Shown piece after piece: positions 29,943 to 39,415 of a stretch of 64,000 bases of DNA (positions are counted from its first letter, which is position 1; each line of letters starts with the position of its first letter). The position numbers and the translations under genes are program-made. This stretch comes from Mycolicibacter senuensis. Its GTDB lineage: Bacteria; Actinomycetota; Actinomycetes; Mycobacteriales; Mycobacteriaceae. The notes beneath the pieces are model-generated. The model was not told the DNA's origin, ran no database searches, and worked only from the letters and a program-made list of their open reading frames with translations. The DNA is taken from the NCBI RefSeq assembly GCF_002101885.1, contig NZ_LQPS01000028.1, positions 92,748 through 156,747 on the forward strand, given 5' to 3'.

Positions 29943-32837
29943 TCAGCCGCGGCCGACGGACACCGGGGTCGGCGCAACCTGCTGGGCGACCGGGCTGGGC
30001 CGGGACCACACTCGCTGCGGCCACCAGAACCAGCGGCCCAGCAGCGCCGCGATCGACGGCGTCATGAACGAGCGGATCACCAGGGTGTCGATGATCAGGC
30101 CCAGACCGATGGTGGAGCCCACCTGACCGATCACCCGCAGGTCGGAGACCAGCATTGACATCATGGTGAACGCGAACACCAGACCCGCCGAGGTGACCAC
30201 CGAGCCACTGCCGCCCATGGCGCGGATGATGCCCGTCTTGAGCCCGCCGTGCATCTCCTCCTTCATTCGGGAGACCAGCAGCAGGTTGTAGTCCGAACCC
30301 ACCGCCAACAGGATGATCACGCTCATCGCCAGCACCATCCAGTGCAGATGCAGCCCGATGATGTGCTGCCAGACCAGCACCGAGATCCCGAACGAGGTGC
30401 CCAGGGAGAGCAGCACGGTGCCGACGATCACCGCCGAGGCCACGATCGCCCGGGTGATCAGCAGCATGATGATGAAGATCAGGCACAGCGAGGCGATGCC
30501 CGCGATCATCAGGTCCCACGCCGACCCGTCCTTCATGTCCTTGAACACCGACGCGGTGCCGGCCAGGTACACCCGCGAACCCTCCAGCGGGGTGCCCTTG
30601 AGTGCCTCGTGTACGGCGTGCTTGATCGGCTCGATGTGGCTGACGCCCTCCGGGGACATCGGGTCGCCCTCGTGGGAGATGATGAACCGCACCGCATGCC
30701 CGTCCGGGGACAGGAACATCTTCATGCCGCGCTTGAAGTCGGGGTTGTCGAACGCTTCGGGCGGCAGATAGAACGAGTCGTCGTTCTTGGAGTCGTCGAA
30801 CGCCTTGCCCATGGCGTTCTGGCCCTCCATCATCTTCTCCATCTGCAGCTGCAGGCCCTCCATGGTGGACTGCATCTTCAGCTGGGTGGTCCGCATGTTT
30901 TCCATGGTCTCGATCATCGGCGGCATGATCTCGAGCATCCGGGGCATCAGCCGGTCGAGGTTGTCGATGTCGGGCAGCACCTTCTCGAAATCCTCGGTCA
31001 TCTGGTCGAGGCCGTCCATCACGTCGAAGATCGACCGGATCGACCAGCAGATCGGGATGTCGAAACAGTGCGGCTCCCAATAGAAGTAGCTGCGCATCGG
31101 GCGCCACATGTCGTCGAAGTCGGCGATCGCGTCACGCATCCGCTGGATGTCGTCGAGCATGGTGTGCATTTTGGTGGCCATGCTGTGGGTGGTCGCCGAC
31201 ATCTCGCGCGTGACCTCGAGCATCTCCTTCATGCTGTTGACCGAGACCTGCATGTCCTCACCCATTTTCAGCATGTTGCGCATGCTGTCGAGCTGGTATT
31301 TCATGTTGAGCTGCTGGGTGGTGCCCTGCATGCTGATTGCGAACGGGATCGTGGTGTGTTCGATCGGCGTGCCCAGCGGCCGGGTGATGGTCTGCACCCG
31401 TCCGACGCCCGATACCTCGAACACCCGCTTGGCGATCCGGTTGATGACCAGGAAATCGGCCGGGTTGCGCAGGTCGTGGTCGGACTCGATCATCAGCAGT
31501 TCCGGATTCATCCGGGCCTGCGAGAAGTGCCGGTCCGCGGCGGCGTAGCCGATGTTGGCCGGCACGTAGTCCGGCATGTACACCCGGTCGTTGTAGTTGG
31601 TCTCATACCCCGGCAGGGTGAGCAGCCCGACCAGGCAGACCCCGGTGGTGGCCACCAGCACCGGCCCCGGCCAGCGCACGATCATCGCGCCGAGCCGCCG
31701 CCACGCGCGGATCCGCATCGCCCGCTTGGGCTCGAGCATCCCGAACCGGCTGGCCACTGCCACCACTGCGGCACCGAAGGTCAAGGCCGCGAACGTCACC
31801 ACCACCATGCCGATGGCCAGCGGGATACCCAGTGACTTGAAGTAGGGCAATCGGGTGAACGACAGGCAGAAGGTCGCGCCGGCAATGGTCAGCCCCGAGC
31901 CCAGGATCACGTGCGCGGTGCCGTGATACATGGTGTGGAAGGCCGACTCCTTGTCCTCGCCGAGCGACCGCGCCTCCTGATAGCGGCCGAGCAGGAAGAT
32001 CGCGTAGTCCGTCGAGGCGGCGATGGCCAGCGTCACCAGCAGGTTCACCGCGAACGTCGACAGCCCGATGATGTTGTAGAAGCCGAGCACGGCCACGATG
32101 CCGCGCGCGGCGCTCAACTCGAACACCACCATGCCCAGCACCAGCAGCACCGTGCCGATCGACCGGTAGAAATTCAGCAGCATCACGATGATCACCACGA
32201 ACGTCAGTGCGGTGATGATCTTCAGGCTCTTGTCGCCGGCGATGTGTTGATCGGCATTGAGCGCCGACGGCCCGGTGACATAGGCCTGCACCCCTTGGGG
32301 TGCCGGGGTGTCGGCGATGATCTGCTGGACGGCCTGGACCGACTCGTTGGCCAGCGTCTCGCCCATGTTGCCGGCGAGGTACACCTGCACGTAGGCGGCC
32401 TTGCCGTCCGGGCTCTGCGACCCCGCCGCGGTCAGCGGGTCACTCCAGAAGTCCTGGATGTGCTCAACGTGCTCGGTGTCGGCCGCCATCTTGGCGACCA
32501 GCTCGTCGTAGTACTTGTGCGCCTCATCGCCGAGCGGCTGGTCGCCTTCGAGCACCACCATCGCCGAGCTGTCCGACTTGAACTCGTCGAAGGTCTTGCC
32601 GATGCGCATCATCGAGATCATCGACGGGGCGTCTTTGGGACTCATCGACACCGCGCGCATCGCCCCGACCTCGTCGAGTTGCGGCACGATGACGTTCACC
32701 ACCACGGTGATGCCCACCCAGATCAGAATGATCGGCACCGCCAGCCGGCGGATCCATGTCGCGATGGCGCCGCGGTGCGGCGGCTGCGCCGTCGGCAGCG
32801 TGTCGGTCGGGGTGTCGTCGCTGAGGTGTTTGCTCAT
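29943..32837 (-). CDS. MmpL-family RND lipid/siderophore transporter
   Basis: This 964-aa inner-membrane RND transporter has one N-terminal and one mid-protein cluster of about six membrane helices, each preceded by a large periplasmic loop. TM segments carry the [16 protein letters not shown] and [15 protein letters not shown] signatures of the proton relay. The second loop holds a long Met-rich coiled-coil (about residues 500-690) with the HCFDIPICW pair, diagnostic of the MmpL4/MmpL5 branch. That branch exports mycobactin siderophores or glycopeptidolipid precursors. It overlaps the partner mmpS by 4 bases. Cargo cannot be decided between siderophore and lipid. As I recall it, this pair is not found beside dnaE2 in M. 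tuberculosis. Confidence 0.93.
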   Translation of the reverse strand: MSKHLSDDTPTDTLPTAQPPHRGAIATWIRRLAVPIILIWVGITVVVNVIVPQLDEVGAMRAVSMSPKDAPSMISMMRIGKTFDEFKSDSSAMVVLEGDQPLGDEAHKYYDELVAKMAADTEHVEHIQDFWSDPLTAAGSQSPDGKAAYVQVYLAGNMGETLANESVQAVQQIIADTPAPQGVQAYVTGPSALNADQHIAGDKSLKIITALTFVVIIVMLLNFYRSIGTVLLVLGMVVFELSAARGIVAVLGFYNIIGLSTFAVNLLVTLAIAASTDYAIFLLGRYQEARSLGEDKESAFHTMYHGTAHVILGSGLTIAGATFCLSFTRLPYFKSLGIPLAIGMVVVTFAALTFGAAVVAVASRFGMLEPKRAMRIRAWRRLGAMIVRWPGPVLVATTGVCLVGLLTLPGYETNYNDRVYMPDYVPANIGYAAADRHFSQARMNPELLMIESDHDLRNPADFLVINRIAKRVFEVSGVGRVQTITRPLGTPIEHTTIPFAISMQGTTQQLNMKYQLDSMRNMLKMGEDMQVSVNSMKEMLEVTREMSATTHSMATKMHTMLDDIQRMRDAIADFDDMWRPMRSYFYWEPHCFDIPICWSIRSIFDVMDGLDQMTEDFEKVLPDIDNLDRLMPRMLEIMPPMIETMENMRTTQLKMQSTMEGLQLQMEKMMEGQNAMGKAFDDSKNDDSFYLPPEAFDNPDFKRGMKMFLSPDGHAVRFIISHEGDPMSPEGVSHIEPIKHAVHEALKGTPLEGSRVYLAGTASVFKDMKDGSAWDLMIAGIASLCLIFIIMLLITRAIVASAVIVGTVLLSLGTSFGISVLVWQHIIGLHLHWMVLAMSVIILLAVGSDYNLLLVSRMKEEMHGGLKTGIIRAMGGSGSVVTSAGLVFAFTMMSMLVSDLRVIGQVGSTIGLGLIIDTLVIRSFMTPSIAALLGRWFWWPQRVWSRPSPVAQQVAPTPVSVGRG

Positions 32838-33265
32838 CCTGATTTCACAATGCAGAAGGTCTGGGCGCTCACGGGGCTGCTGGAGACGCGTTCGTCCTTG
32901 AGCTCGCCGTCGATGGTGACCCGGCAGCCGATGGTGCTGCCATCACCTTGCGCGACGATGTTGGGGCTCACCGCCGGGTTGGTGGTCGACAGGGTCAGCG
33001 ACCACGGCAGGCTGGCGCCGTCGACCCGCTGCGGTGTTGCCTCCAGGTCCAGGTAGTTGATGTCGGCGTACGTCCCGTCCGGGCTGAAGATGTCGTAGAC
33101 CACCACCTTGGGGTGGAACGGCTTGGTGTCCTCGAACGGGACGGCGCTGCTGCCGCTGTCATCACCGCCGAAATAGCCGCGAATGCGATGCACGACGAAC
33201 CCCCCCACCAAGAGAACCATCACGATGAGCAGGGGTAACCACGCGCGTCTGACAACGCCGAACAT
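32834..33265 (-). CDS. MmpS-family transport accessory protein
   Basis: This 143-aa membrane protein has one N-terminal helix ([20 protein letters not shown]) followed by a beta-rich extracytoplasmic domain. That domain has the family's [42 protein letters not shown] (residue run shared across MmpS) and a C-terminal [11 protein letters not shown] with a conserved cysteine. MmpS proteins act with their cognate MmpL; here the genes overlap by 4 bases. The 113-base region to the divergent dnaE2 start holds a possible operator (33289-33305). Confidence 0.93.
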   Translation of the reverse strand: MFGVVRRAWLPLLIVMVLLVGGFVVHRIRGYFGGDDSGSSAVPFEDTKPFHPKVVVYDIFSPDGTYADINYLDLEATPQRVDGASLPWSLTLSTTNPAVSPNIVAQGDGSTIGCRVTIDGELKDERVSSSPVSAQTFCIVKSG

Positions 33266-33288
33266 GAAAGCAGTGGGCCTTTCGCATC

Positions 33289-33305
33289 GTGTCGGAACCT
33301 GACAC
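33289..33305. promoter_or_regulatory. Inverted repeat upstream of mmpS
   Basis: GTGTC (33289-33293) and GACAC (33301-33305) are separated by 7 bases, 24 bases before the mmpS start. This is a possible operator for a TetR/MarR-type repressor such as those that control mmpS5-mmpL5. The arms are short, so it could be chance. Confidence 0.3.
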
Positions 33306-33349
33306 AGATTAGTGCATCAAAGTTCTTTTTCACACTCCGCCCAAGCGTC

Positions 33350-33365
33350 TCGTACATATGTTCGA
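33350..33365 (+). promoter_or_regulatory. LexA (SOS) box of dnaE2
   Basis: TCGTAC-ATAT-GTTCGA matches TCGAAC-N4-GTTCGA with one mismatch. It directly abuts a TAGATT -10, so LexA would block polymerase binding. Confidence 0.88.
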
Positions 33366-33371
33366 TAGATT
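33366..33371 (+). promoter_or_regulatory. Predicted leaderless -10 element of dnaE2
   Basis: TAGATT fits TANNNT and ends 7 bases before ATG 33379, with no ribosome-binding site between. Confidence 0.55.
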
Positions 33372-33378
33372 GTCGGGT

Positions 33379-36300
33379 ATGGGCTGGGGAAGTGGCCCGC
33401 CGAGCTGGGCGGAAATGGAGCGAGTGCTCGATGGTAAGCCTCGTCACACCCGTGGTGTGTCGGCTGATCGCGAGCCCTGCGAGCCGCGGCCCGAGCGCCC
33501 GCCGCTGCGCGGCCCGACGGTTCCCTATGCCGAGTTGCACGCGCACTCGGCGTACAGCTTCTTGGACGGGGCCAGCACCCCGCAGGAGCTGGTCGTCGAG
33601 GCCGCCCGGCTGGGCCTGCGGGCGATCGCGCTGACCGACCACAACGGGTTATACGGGGTGGTGCGGTTCGCCGAGGCGGCCGCGGAGCTCGCCGCCGCGG
33701 GGCAGGAGATCGCCACCGTTTACGGCGCCGAGCTGTCGCTGGGGCCGGGCGCGCGCACCGACGACCCGGACCCGCCCGGCCCGCACCTGCTGGTGCTGGC
33801 CCGCGGCCCGGAGGGCTACCGGCGGTTGTCGCGGCAGATCGCCGCCGCGCACCTGGCCGGCGAGAAGGACAGGCCGCGTTTCGATCTGGACGTGCTGACC
33901 GAGGCGGCCGACGGGCACTGGCACATCCTGACCGGATGCCGCAAGGGCCACGTCCGCCAGGCGCTGGCCGCCGGCGGGCCGGATGCCGCGGCCACGGCGC
34001 TGGCCGACCTGGTGGACCGGTTCGGGGCCGCGCGGGTCAGTGTCGAGCTGACCCGGCACTTCGATCCTTACGACGACGAGCACAATGCGGCGCTGGCCGC
34101 GCTGGCGCCCCGGTTCGGGGTCTCGGTGGTGGCCACCACCGCTGCGCATTTCGCCGGGCCGTCACGGGCGCGACTGGCGATGGCGATGGGGGCGATCCGC
34201 GCCCGACAGTCCCTGGATGCCGCCGCCGGCCGGCTGGCCCCGCTGGGCGGTTCGCATCTGCGTTCCGGCGCCGAGATGGCCCGGTTGTTCGCCGCGCACC
34301 CGTCGGCGGTGTCGGCGGCGGCCGAGCTCGGCGAACGATGCGCGTTTCCGCTGGCGCTGATCGCCCCGCGGCTGCCGCCGTTTGCCGTCCCGGACGGACA
34401 CACCGAGGACAGCTGGCTGCGGCGGCTGGCCCTGGCCGGCGCCGAACAGCGCTACGGCCCGCCCTCGGGTGCCCCGCGTGCTTACGCTCAGATCGAGCGT
34501 GAACTGGAAGTCATTGCGCAGCTGGGCTTTCCGGGCTACTTCCTGGTGGTGCACGACATCACCCGGTTCTGCCGGGACAGCGACATCCTGTGCCAGGGCC
34601 GGGGGTCGGCGGCGAACTCCGCGGTCTGCTACGCCCTCGGCGTCACCGCGGTCGACCCGGTGGCCAATGAGCTGCTGTTCGAGCGGTTCTTATCCCCGGC
34701 CCGCGACGGCCCACCCGACATCGATATCGACATCGAGTCGGATCGGCGCGAAGAGGTGATCCAGTACGTCTACGACAAATACGGCCGCGACCACGCCGCC
34801 CAGGTCGCCAACGTCATCACCTACCGGGGCCGCAGCGCCGTGCGGGACATGGCCCGCGCGCTGGGTTACTCGCCGGGGCAGCAGGACGCCTGGAGTAAGC
34901 AGCTGGGCCGCTGGGGTTCATTGCACCGCGCCGAAGACGCTGATATCCAAGGTATTCCCGGCCCGGTGATCGACCTGGCCACCCAGATCGCCGACCTGCC
35001 ACGGCATCTGGGCATCCACTCCGGCGGCATGGTGATCTGTGACCGCCCGATCGCCGACGTGTGCCCGGTGGAATGGGCTCGGATGCCCGGCCGCAGTGTG
35101 CTGCAGTGGGACAAAGACGACTGTGCGGCCATCGGTTTGGTGAAGTTCGATCTGCTGGGGCTCGGCATGCTCTCGGCGCTGCACTACGCGATCGACCTGG
35201 TTGCCGAGCACAAGGACATCGAGGTGGATCTGGCCGCGATCGACCTGTCAGAACCGGCGGTGTATGAGATGTTGTCCCGCGCCGACTCGGTCGGGGTGTT
35301 CCAGGTGGAGTCACGCGCGCAGATGGCCACCCTGCCGCGGCTGCGCCCACGGGTGTTCTACGACCTGGTGGTGCAAGTGGCGCTGATCCGCCCCGGGCCG
35401 ATCCAGGGCGGGTCGGTGCACCCCTACATCCGCCGCCGCAACGGCGTCGACCCGGTGGCCTACGAGCATCCGTGTATGCAGCGAGCGCTGCGGAAAACCC
35501 TGGGAATCCCGTTGTTCCAAGAGCAACTGATGACGCTGGCGGTGGACTGTGCCGGATTCACCGCGGGGGAGGCCGACCAGTTGCGGCGCGCGATGGGATC
35601 CAAGCGGTCACCGGAGCGGATGCGCCGGCTGCGCGACCGGTTCTATACCGGCATGCGCGAGCTGCACGGCATCACCGGCGCGGTGGCCGACCGGATCTAC
35701 GAGAAGCTGGAGGCCTTCGCCAACTACGGGTTCCCGGAGAGCCACGCGATGAGCTTCGCGTCGCTGGTGTTCTACTCGGCCTGGTTCAAGCTGCACCACC
35801 CGGCGGCGTTCTGCGCCGCGCTGCTGCGGGCCCAACCGATGGGCTTCTATTCGCCGCAGTCGCTGGTCGCCGATGCCCGCCGGCACGGGGTCGTGGTGCA
35901 CGGCGGGTGCGTCAATGCCAGCCTGGCGCACGCCACGCTGGAGCGCGACGGCACCCAGGTGCGGCTCGGGCTGGCCGCCGTCCGCGGTATCGGCGCCGAC
36001 CTCGCCGAGCGGCTGGTGGCCGACCGCCAGTCGCATGGACAGTTCACTTCGATGCTGGATCTGACTGCCCGGGTACAGCTTTCGGCGCCGCAGGCCGAGG
36101 CGCTGGCGACCGCCGGCGCGTTCGGCGGTTTCGGCATGTCGCGCCGCGAGGCATTGTGGGCGGCCGGGTCGGCGGCGGGACAGCGGCCGGACCGGCTGCC
36201 TGGGGTGGGGTGTGACGGGCACACTCCCGAACTGCCCGGGATGAGCGAGATCGAACTGTCCGCCGCCGACGTGTGGGCCACCGGGGTGTCGCCGGACAGC

Positions 36301-36654
36301 TTCCCGACCCAGTTCCTGCGCGCCGACCTCGACGCGGCCGGAGTCATCCCGGCCGGACAGCTCACCGCCGTCCCGGACGGCACCCGGGTGCTGGTGGCCG
36401 GCGCGGTGACCCACCGGCAGCGGCCGTCGACCGCCCGCGGGGTGACGTTCGTCAACCTCGAGGACGAGACCGGGATGGTCAACGTGCTGTGTACGCCGGG
36501 AGTGTGGACGCGCCATCGCCGATTGGCGCAGACCGCCACGGCACTGCTGATCCGCGGGCGGGTGCAGAACGCCAGCGGGGCGGTCACCGTGCTGGCCGAG
36601 CGCCTGGGTGCGCTCGAGTTGGTGGTGGGGTCGCGCTCCCGGGACTTCCGGTGA
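33379..36654 (+). CDS. dnaE2: Error-prone DNA polymerase DnaE2
   Basis: This 1091-aa C-family polymerase is the catalytic component of the mutasome with ImuA' and ImuB. The PHP domain opens with YAELHAHSAYSFLDGAS. The palm region contains the QGRGSAANSAVCYALG segment and the acidic PPDIDIDIESDRREEVIQYV cluster. Fingers, helix-hairpin and a C-terminal OB fold (VTFVNLEDETGMVNVLC) follow, ending RSRDFR. ATG 33379 (MGWGSGPPSWAEMERVL) matches the family start. An in-frame ATG at 33358 lies inside the LexA box and is rejected. It is equivalent to Rv3370c and is damage-inducible. Confidence 0.97.
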   Translation: MGWGSGPPSWAEMERVLDGKPRHTRGVSADREPCEPRPERPPLRGPTVPYAELHAHSAYSFLDGASTPQELVVEAARLGLRAIALTDHNGLYGVVRFAEAAAELAAAGQEIATVYGAELSLGPGARTDDPDPPGPHLLVLARGPEGYRRLSRQIAAAHLAGEKDRPRFDLDVLTEAADGHWHILTGCRKGHVRQALAAGGPDAAATALADLVDRFGAARVSVELTRHFDPYDDEHNAALAALAPRFGVSVVATTAAHFAGPSRARLAMAMGAIRARQSLDAAAGRLAPLGGSHLRSGAEMARLFAAHPSAVSAAAELGERCAFPLALIAPRLPPFAVPDGHTEDSWLRRLALAGAEQRYGPPSGAPRAYAQIERELEVIAQLGFPGYFLVVHDITRFCRDSDILCQGRGSAANSAVCYALGVTAVDPVANELLFERFLSPARDGPPDIDIDIESDRREEVIQYVYDKYGRDHAAQVANVITYRGRSAVRDMARALGYSPGQQDAWSKQLGRWGSLHRAEDADIQGIPGPVIDLATQIADLPRHLGIHSGGMVICDRPIADVCPVEWARMPGRSVLQWDKDDCAAIGLVKFDLLGLGMLSALHYAIDLVAEHKDIEVDLAAIDLSEPAVYEMLSRADSVGVFQVESRAQMATLPRLRPRVFYDLVVQVALIRPGPIQGGSVHPYIRRRNGVDPVAYEHPCMQRALRKTLGIPLFQEQLMTLAVDCAGFTAGEADQLRRAMGSKRSPERMRRLRDRFYTGMRELHGITGAVADRIYEKLEAFANYGFPESHAMSFASLVFYSAWFKLHHPAAFCAALLRAQPMGFYSPQSLVADARRHGVVVHGGCVNASLAHATLERDGTQVRLGLAAVRGIGADLAERLVADRQSHGQFTSMLDLTARVQLSAPQAEALATAGAFGGFGMSRREALWAAGSAAGQRPDRLPGVGCDGHTPELPGMSEIELSAADVWATGVSPDSFPTQFLRADLDAAGVIPAGQLTAVPDGTRVLVAGAVTHRQRPSTARGVTFVNLEDETGMVNVLCTPGVWTRHRRLAQTATALLIRGRVQNASGAVTVLAERLGALELVVGSRSRDFR

Positions 36655-36696
36655 CACCGGACCTGCCCGCGCTCGGCCGATTACGCTCTGGAGAGT

Positions 36697-37686
36697 ATGG
36701 ACGAGGTCGGTCGAATCAGCGGAATCTGGCGCTACCCGGTGAAATCCATGGCCGGGCAGCGCGTCACCACCGCCGAGGTCGGCAAACTGGGCCTACACGC
36801 CGATAGGACGTGGGCCGTCCGCGACCTGGAGAAGAATGCGACCACCAGCGCCAAGCGCCTGGCGGGGCTGCTGTTGTGCACAGCGCGCTACGCGCTGCCG
36901 CCACCGCCGGAAGCCGGTCCCGGCCACGCGCCGGAGGTGGTCATCGAATTCCCCGACGGCAGCGAGATCTCCAGTTCCGATCCGGGAGTCCATGCCGCGC
37001 TGTCGTCGTACCTCGACCGAGACGTCGAACTGCGGCCGCTGCCACCGATCCAGGACCGCGATCAGTATCGCGGAACCATGGCCGGCCCGGCCGATCTGCA
37101 CCAGTACTTCGGTCTCGACGACGACGAACCGCTCCCGGATCTGTCGATGTTCCCGGTCAAGAAACTCGCGGAATTGAGCCGCTACATCACGCCGGTCGGC
37201 AGCTATGTCGACGCCTATCCGGTACATGTGGTCACCGAGCAGACGCTGCGCACGATGGCCGGGCTGACCCCGGGCTCCGACTTCGACGTTCGGCGCTTTC
37301 GCCCCACGATCCTGGTTGATGCGACCACTGATTCGGACCATCCCGAGACCGACTGGTGCGGAGGCACATTGCACGCACCGCTGGCCGCCGTCAAACCGCT
37401 GCTGCCCACCGTCCGCTGCGTCATGCCGTCGCACCCCCAGCCTGAGTTGAGTCGTGACCGGCAGATCACCCGCAGCATCGCCGCACACACCAATCACTGC
37501 CTCGGTGTCTACGGCACGGTGGTCCGCGGTGGGGAACTGCGCGAAGGTGATCCGCTTGCGTTCGTCCCGTCGGATCGGTCGATCCTTGCCGCCACCGCAG
37601 GAGCGGGCGCCAGGCAGGTCAAACGCCTGCTGATGAAGGCCGGCACCACGGCGATATCGCGCAGCGTGAAACTTCGGCAGAATTAG
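36697..37686 (+). CDS. MOSC domain-containing protein
   Basis: This 329-aa protein has an N-terminal MOSC beta-barrel (RISGIWRYPVKSMAG and GLHADRTWAVRD) followed by a MOSC domain. The latter has FDVRRFRPTILVDA and the conserved cysteine segment RCVMPSHPQPELSRD, which binds molybdenum cofactor in mARC-like reductases and sulfurases. Its likely role is Moco-dependent reduction of N-hydroxylated compounds or sulfur transfer; the substrate is unknown. TACGCT (36682-36687) is a candidate -10. It follows dnaE2 by 42 bases, but with its own apparent promoter. Confidence 0.88.
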   Translation: MDEVGRISGIWRYPVKSMAGQRVTTAEVGKLGLHADRTWAVRDLEKNATTSAKRLAGLLLCTARYALPPPPEAGPGHAPEVVIEFPDGSEISSSDPGVHAALSSYLDRDVELRPLPPIQDRDQYRGTMAGPADLHQYFGLDDDEPLPDLSMFPVKKLAELSRYITPVGSYVDAYPVHVVTEQTLRTMAGLTPGSDFDVRRFRPTILVDATTDSDHPETDWCGGTLHAPLAAVKPLLPTVRCVMPSHPQPELSRDRQITRSIAAHTNHCLGVYGTVVRGGELREGDPLAFVPSDRSILAATAGAGARQVKRLLMKAGTTAISRSVKLRQN

Positions 37687-37690
37687 CAGT

Positions 37691-37696
37691 TAGCCT
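37691..37696 (+). promoter_or_regulatory. Predicted leaderless -10 element of the nitroreductase gene
   Basis: TAGCCT fits TANNNT and ends 6 bases before ATG 37703; there is no ribosome site. Confidence 0.45.
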
Positions 37697-37702
37697 GCAC
37701 AG

Positions 37703-38350
37703 ATGAACCTCAACTTGTCCGCAGACGAAGTCCTGACCACCACCCGCTCGGTCCGCAAGCGACTCGACCTCGACAAGCCGGTTCCGCGCGAGGTGCTGAT
37801 GGAGTGTCTCGAGATCGCCCTGCAGGCGCCCACCGGTTCCAACGCCCAGGGCTGGCAGTGGATGTTCGTCACCGACCCGGTCAAGAAGCAGGCGATCGCC
37901 GACATCTACCGCGCCAACGCGGAGCCCTACCTGGACCGGATGAAGCCCGACTACGGCGAGGGCGATGTGCGCGGCGAGCGAATGGAATTCGTCAGCGACT
38001 CGGCCAGATACCTGATGGAGCACATGCAGGACGTGCCGGTGATGCTGATCCCCTGCCTGGAGGGCCGGCCGGAGAACGCTCCGCTGGGGCTCAGCGCGTC
38101 GTTCTGGGCGTCGCTGTTCCCGGCCGCCTGGAGTTACTGCCTGGCGTTGCGCAACCGCGGGCTGGGTTCGTGCTGGACGACGCTGCACCTGCTCGAGGAC
38201 GGCGAGCGGCAGACCGCCGAGGTGCTCGGCATCCCCTACGACGACTACAGCCAGGGCGGGTTGTTCCCGATCGCCTACACCAAGGGCACCGACTTCAAAC
38301 CGGCCAAGCGGTTGCCGGCCGAGCAGTTGGCGCACTTCGACAGTTGGTGA
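37703..38350 (+). CDS. Nitroreductase family protein (Rv3368c-like)
   Basis: This 215-aa FMN-dependent nitroreductase-fold oxidoreductase has TTRSVRKRLDLDKPVPREVL at the start, QAPTGSNAQGWQW as the flavin phosphate/substrate segment, and ALRNRGLGSCWTTLHLL and GLFPIAYTKG toward the end. Length and sequence match Rv3368c (214 aa). Such enzymes reduce quinones or nitro compounds with NAD(P)H, and the physiological substrate is unknown. Translation is probably leaderless. Confidence 0.93.
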   Translation: MNLNLSADEVLTTTRSVRKRLDLDKPVPREVLMECLEIALQAPTGSNAQGWQWMFVTDPVKKQAIADIYRANAEPYLDRMKPDYGEGDVRGERMEFVSDSARYLMEHMQDVPVMLIPCLEGRPENAPLGLSASFWASLFPAAWSYCLALRNRGLGSCWTTLHLLEDGERQTAEVLGIPYDDYSQGGLFPIAYTKGTDFKPAKRLPAEQLAHFDSW

Positions 38351-38384
38351 TCCGCCGCGGCGGGTCGCGGTCAGCTCCGCCGCG

Positions 38385-38849
38385 TCACACTCCGCCGACG
38401 AACCCGTGCTGGCGCCACGCCTCATAGGCCGCGACCGCCGCGGCATTGGACAGGTTCAGTGAGCGCCGGCCGGCCAGCATCGGGATGCGCACCTGCTCGG
38501 TGATGTGCGGATCGGCCAGCGTCGCGGTGTCCAGCCCGTCGGGCTCCGGACCGAACATCAGCACATCACCGGCCCGGTAACACACGTCGGCGAACGACGT
38601 CTCGGCCTGGGCGGTGAAGGCGAACACCCGTGCCGGCATCAGGGTCGCCCAGGCCTCCGGTAGCGACGGGTGCACGGTGACCGCCGCCAGGTCGTGATAG
38701 TCCAGCCCGGCGCGGCGCAGTTTGGGTTCGGACAGATCGAAGCCCAGCGGCTCCACCAGATGCAGCTCCGCGCCGGTCGCCGCCACCATCCGGATCGCGT
38801 TGCCGGTGTTGGGCGGGATGCGCGGTGAACAGAACATCACTTTGAACAC
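38385..38849 (-). CDS. trmL: tRNA (cytidine(34)-2'-O)-methyltransferase
   Basis: This 154-aa SPOUT methyltransferase is the same length as M. tuberculosis SpoU (Rv3366). The fold's motifs are SPRIPPNTGNAIRM near the N-terminus, LMFGPEPDGL in the middle and RIPMLAGRRSLNLSNAAAV, the trefoil-knot SAM-binding loop, near the C-terminus. TrmL enzymes methylate the wobble ribose of tRNA-Leu isoacceptors. GTG 38849 aligns with the homologous start; ATG 38864 would add five residues. Confidence 0.92.
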   Translation of the reverse strand: MFKVMFCSPRIPPNTGNAIRMVAATGAELHLVEPLGFDLSEPKLRRAGLDYHDLAAVTVHPSLPEAWATLMPARVFAFTAQAETSFADVCYRAGDVLMFGPEPDGLDTATLADPHITEQVRIPMLAGRRSLNLSNAAAVAAYEAWRQHGFVGGV

Positions 38850-38884
38850 AACTGATGTTGGCATGTCAGCGGAGCAGAAGGCAC

Positions 38885-39130
38885 TTACGAATAGGGGCCG
38901 TAGTAGTCCCGGCACGGGGTGAAGACGTTCACCCAGCCCTGGCCACCGGGGCACCACAGCTGGACATCGTGGGGCCGATTGCCCTCCGGCACCAGCCGGC
39001 ACGTGCTGACACCGGGCAGGATGCAGTCCTGCCCGTAGCCCGGTTCGGCCCGGGCCGGGGCCGCGAGGCCCAGCAGTCCCGCGCCCGCCGCTGTGACCAC
39101 CGCCAGAACAATCCGCGTCATCGGTGCCAT
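38885..39130 (-). CDS. Small secreted cysteine-containing protein
   Basis: This is an 81-aa protein from ATG 39130; ATGs at 39145 and 39121 are alternatives. It has a signal peptide (MTRIVLAVVTAAGAGLLGLAAPARA, cleavage after ARA). The mature domain is about 53 residues with four cysteines (DCILPGVSTC, LWCPGG, TPCRDY) and many aromatics, which suggests two disulfides. The family is unknown to me. It is encoded 35 bases upstream of trmL on the same strand. Confidence 0.75.
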   Translation of the reverse strand: MAPMTRIVLAVVTAAGAGLLGLAAPARAEPGYGQDCILPGVSTCRLVPEGNRPHDVQLWCPGGQGWVNVFTPCRDYYGPYS

Positions 39131-39415
39131 ACCCCGATTGTCCATAAGCCCTGTGACATCTGGTCGTCAGTGCTGTGCGGGCGGGTTTTGGCCGGGACAC
39201 GAAACCGTCTCGGGAGCTGTGCCTTTTCGGTAAAGGCTATGGTGATGGCTCGCGCAGACTGTCATACTCGTCGAATTGCCGACTAACGACGGCCTAGATC
39301 AAGGCGGGTCCCACACCGCTGATGGTTCAGCGGGTGCGATGTGCCGGAAGCTCCGATGAATGAAGGCGCAAACGGTGAATTTCAGCCGAGCGGCCGGTAA
39401 ACCGGCCGCCGAGCA

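Noticed and set aside
33358..33378. ATG 33358 as dnaE2 start
   Set aside because: It lies inside the LexA box and upstream of the likely transcription start; the family begins at ATG 33379.
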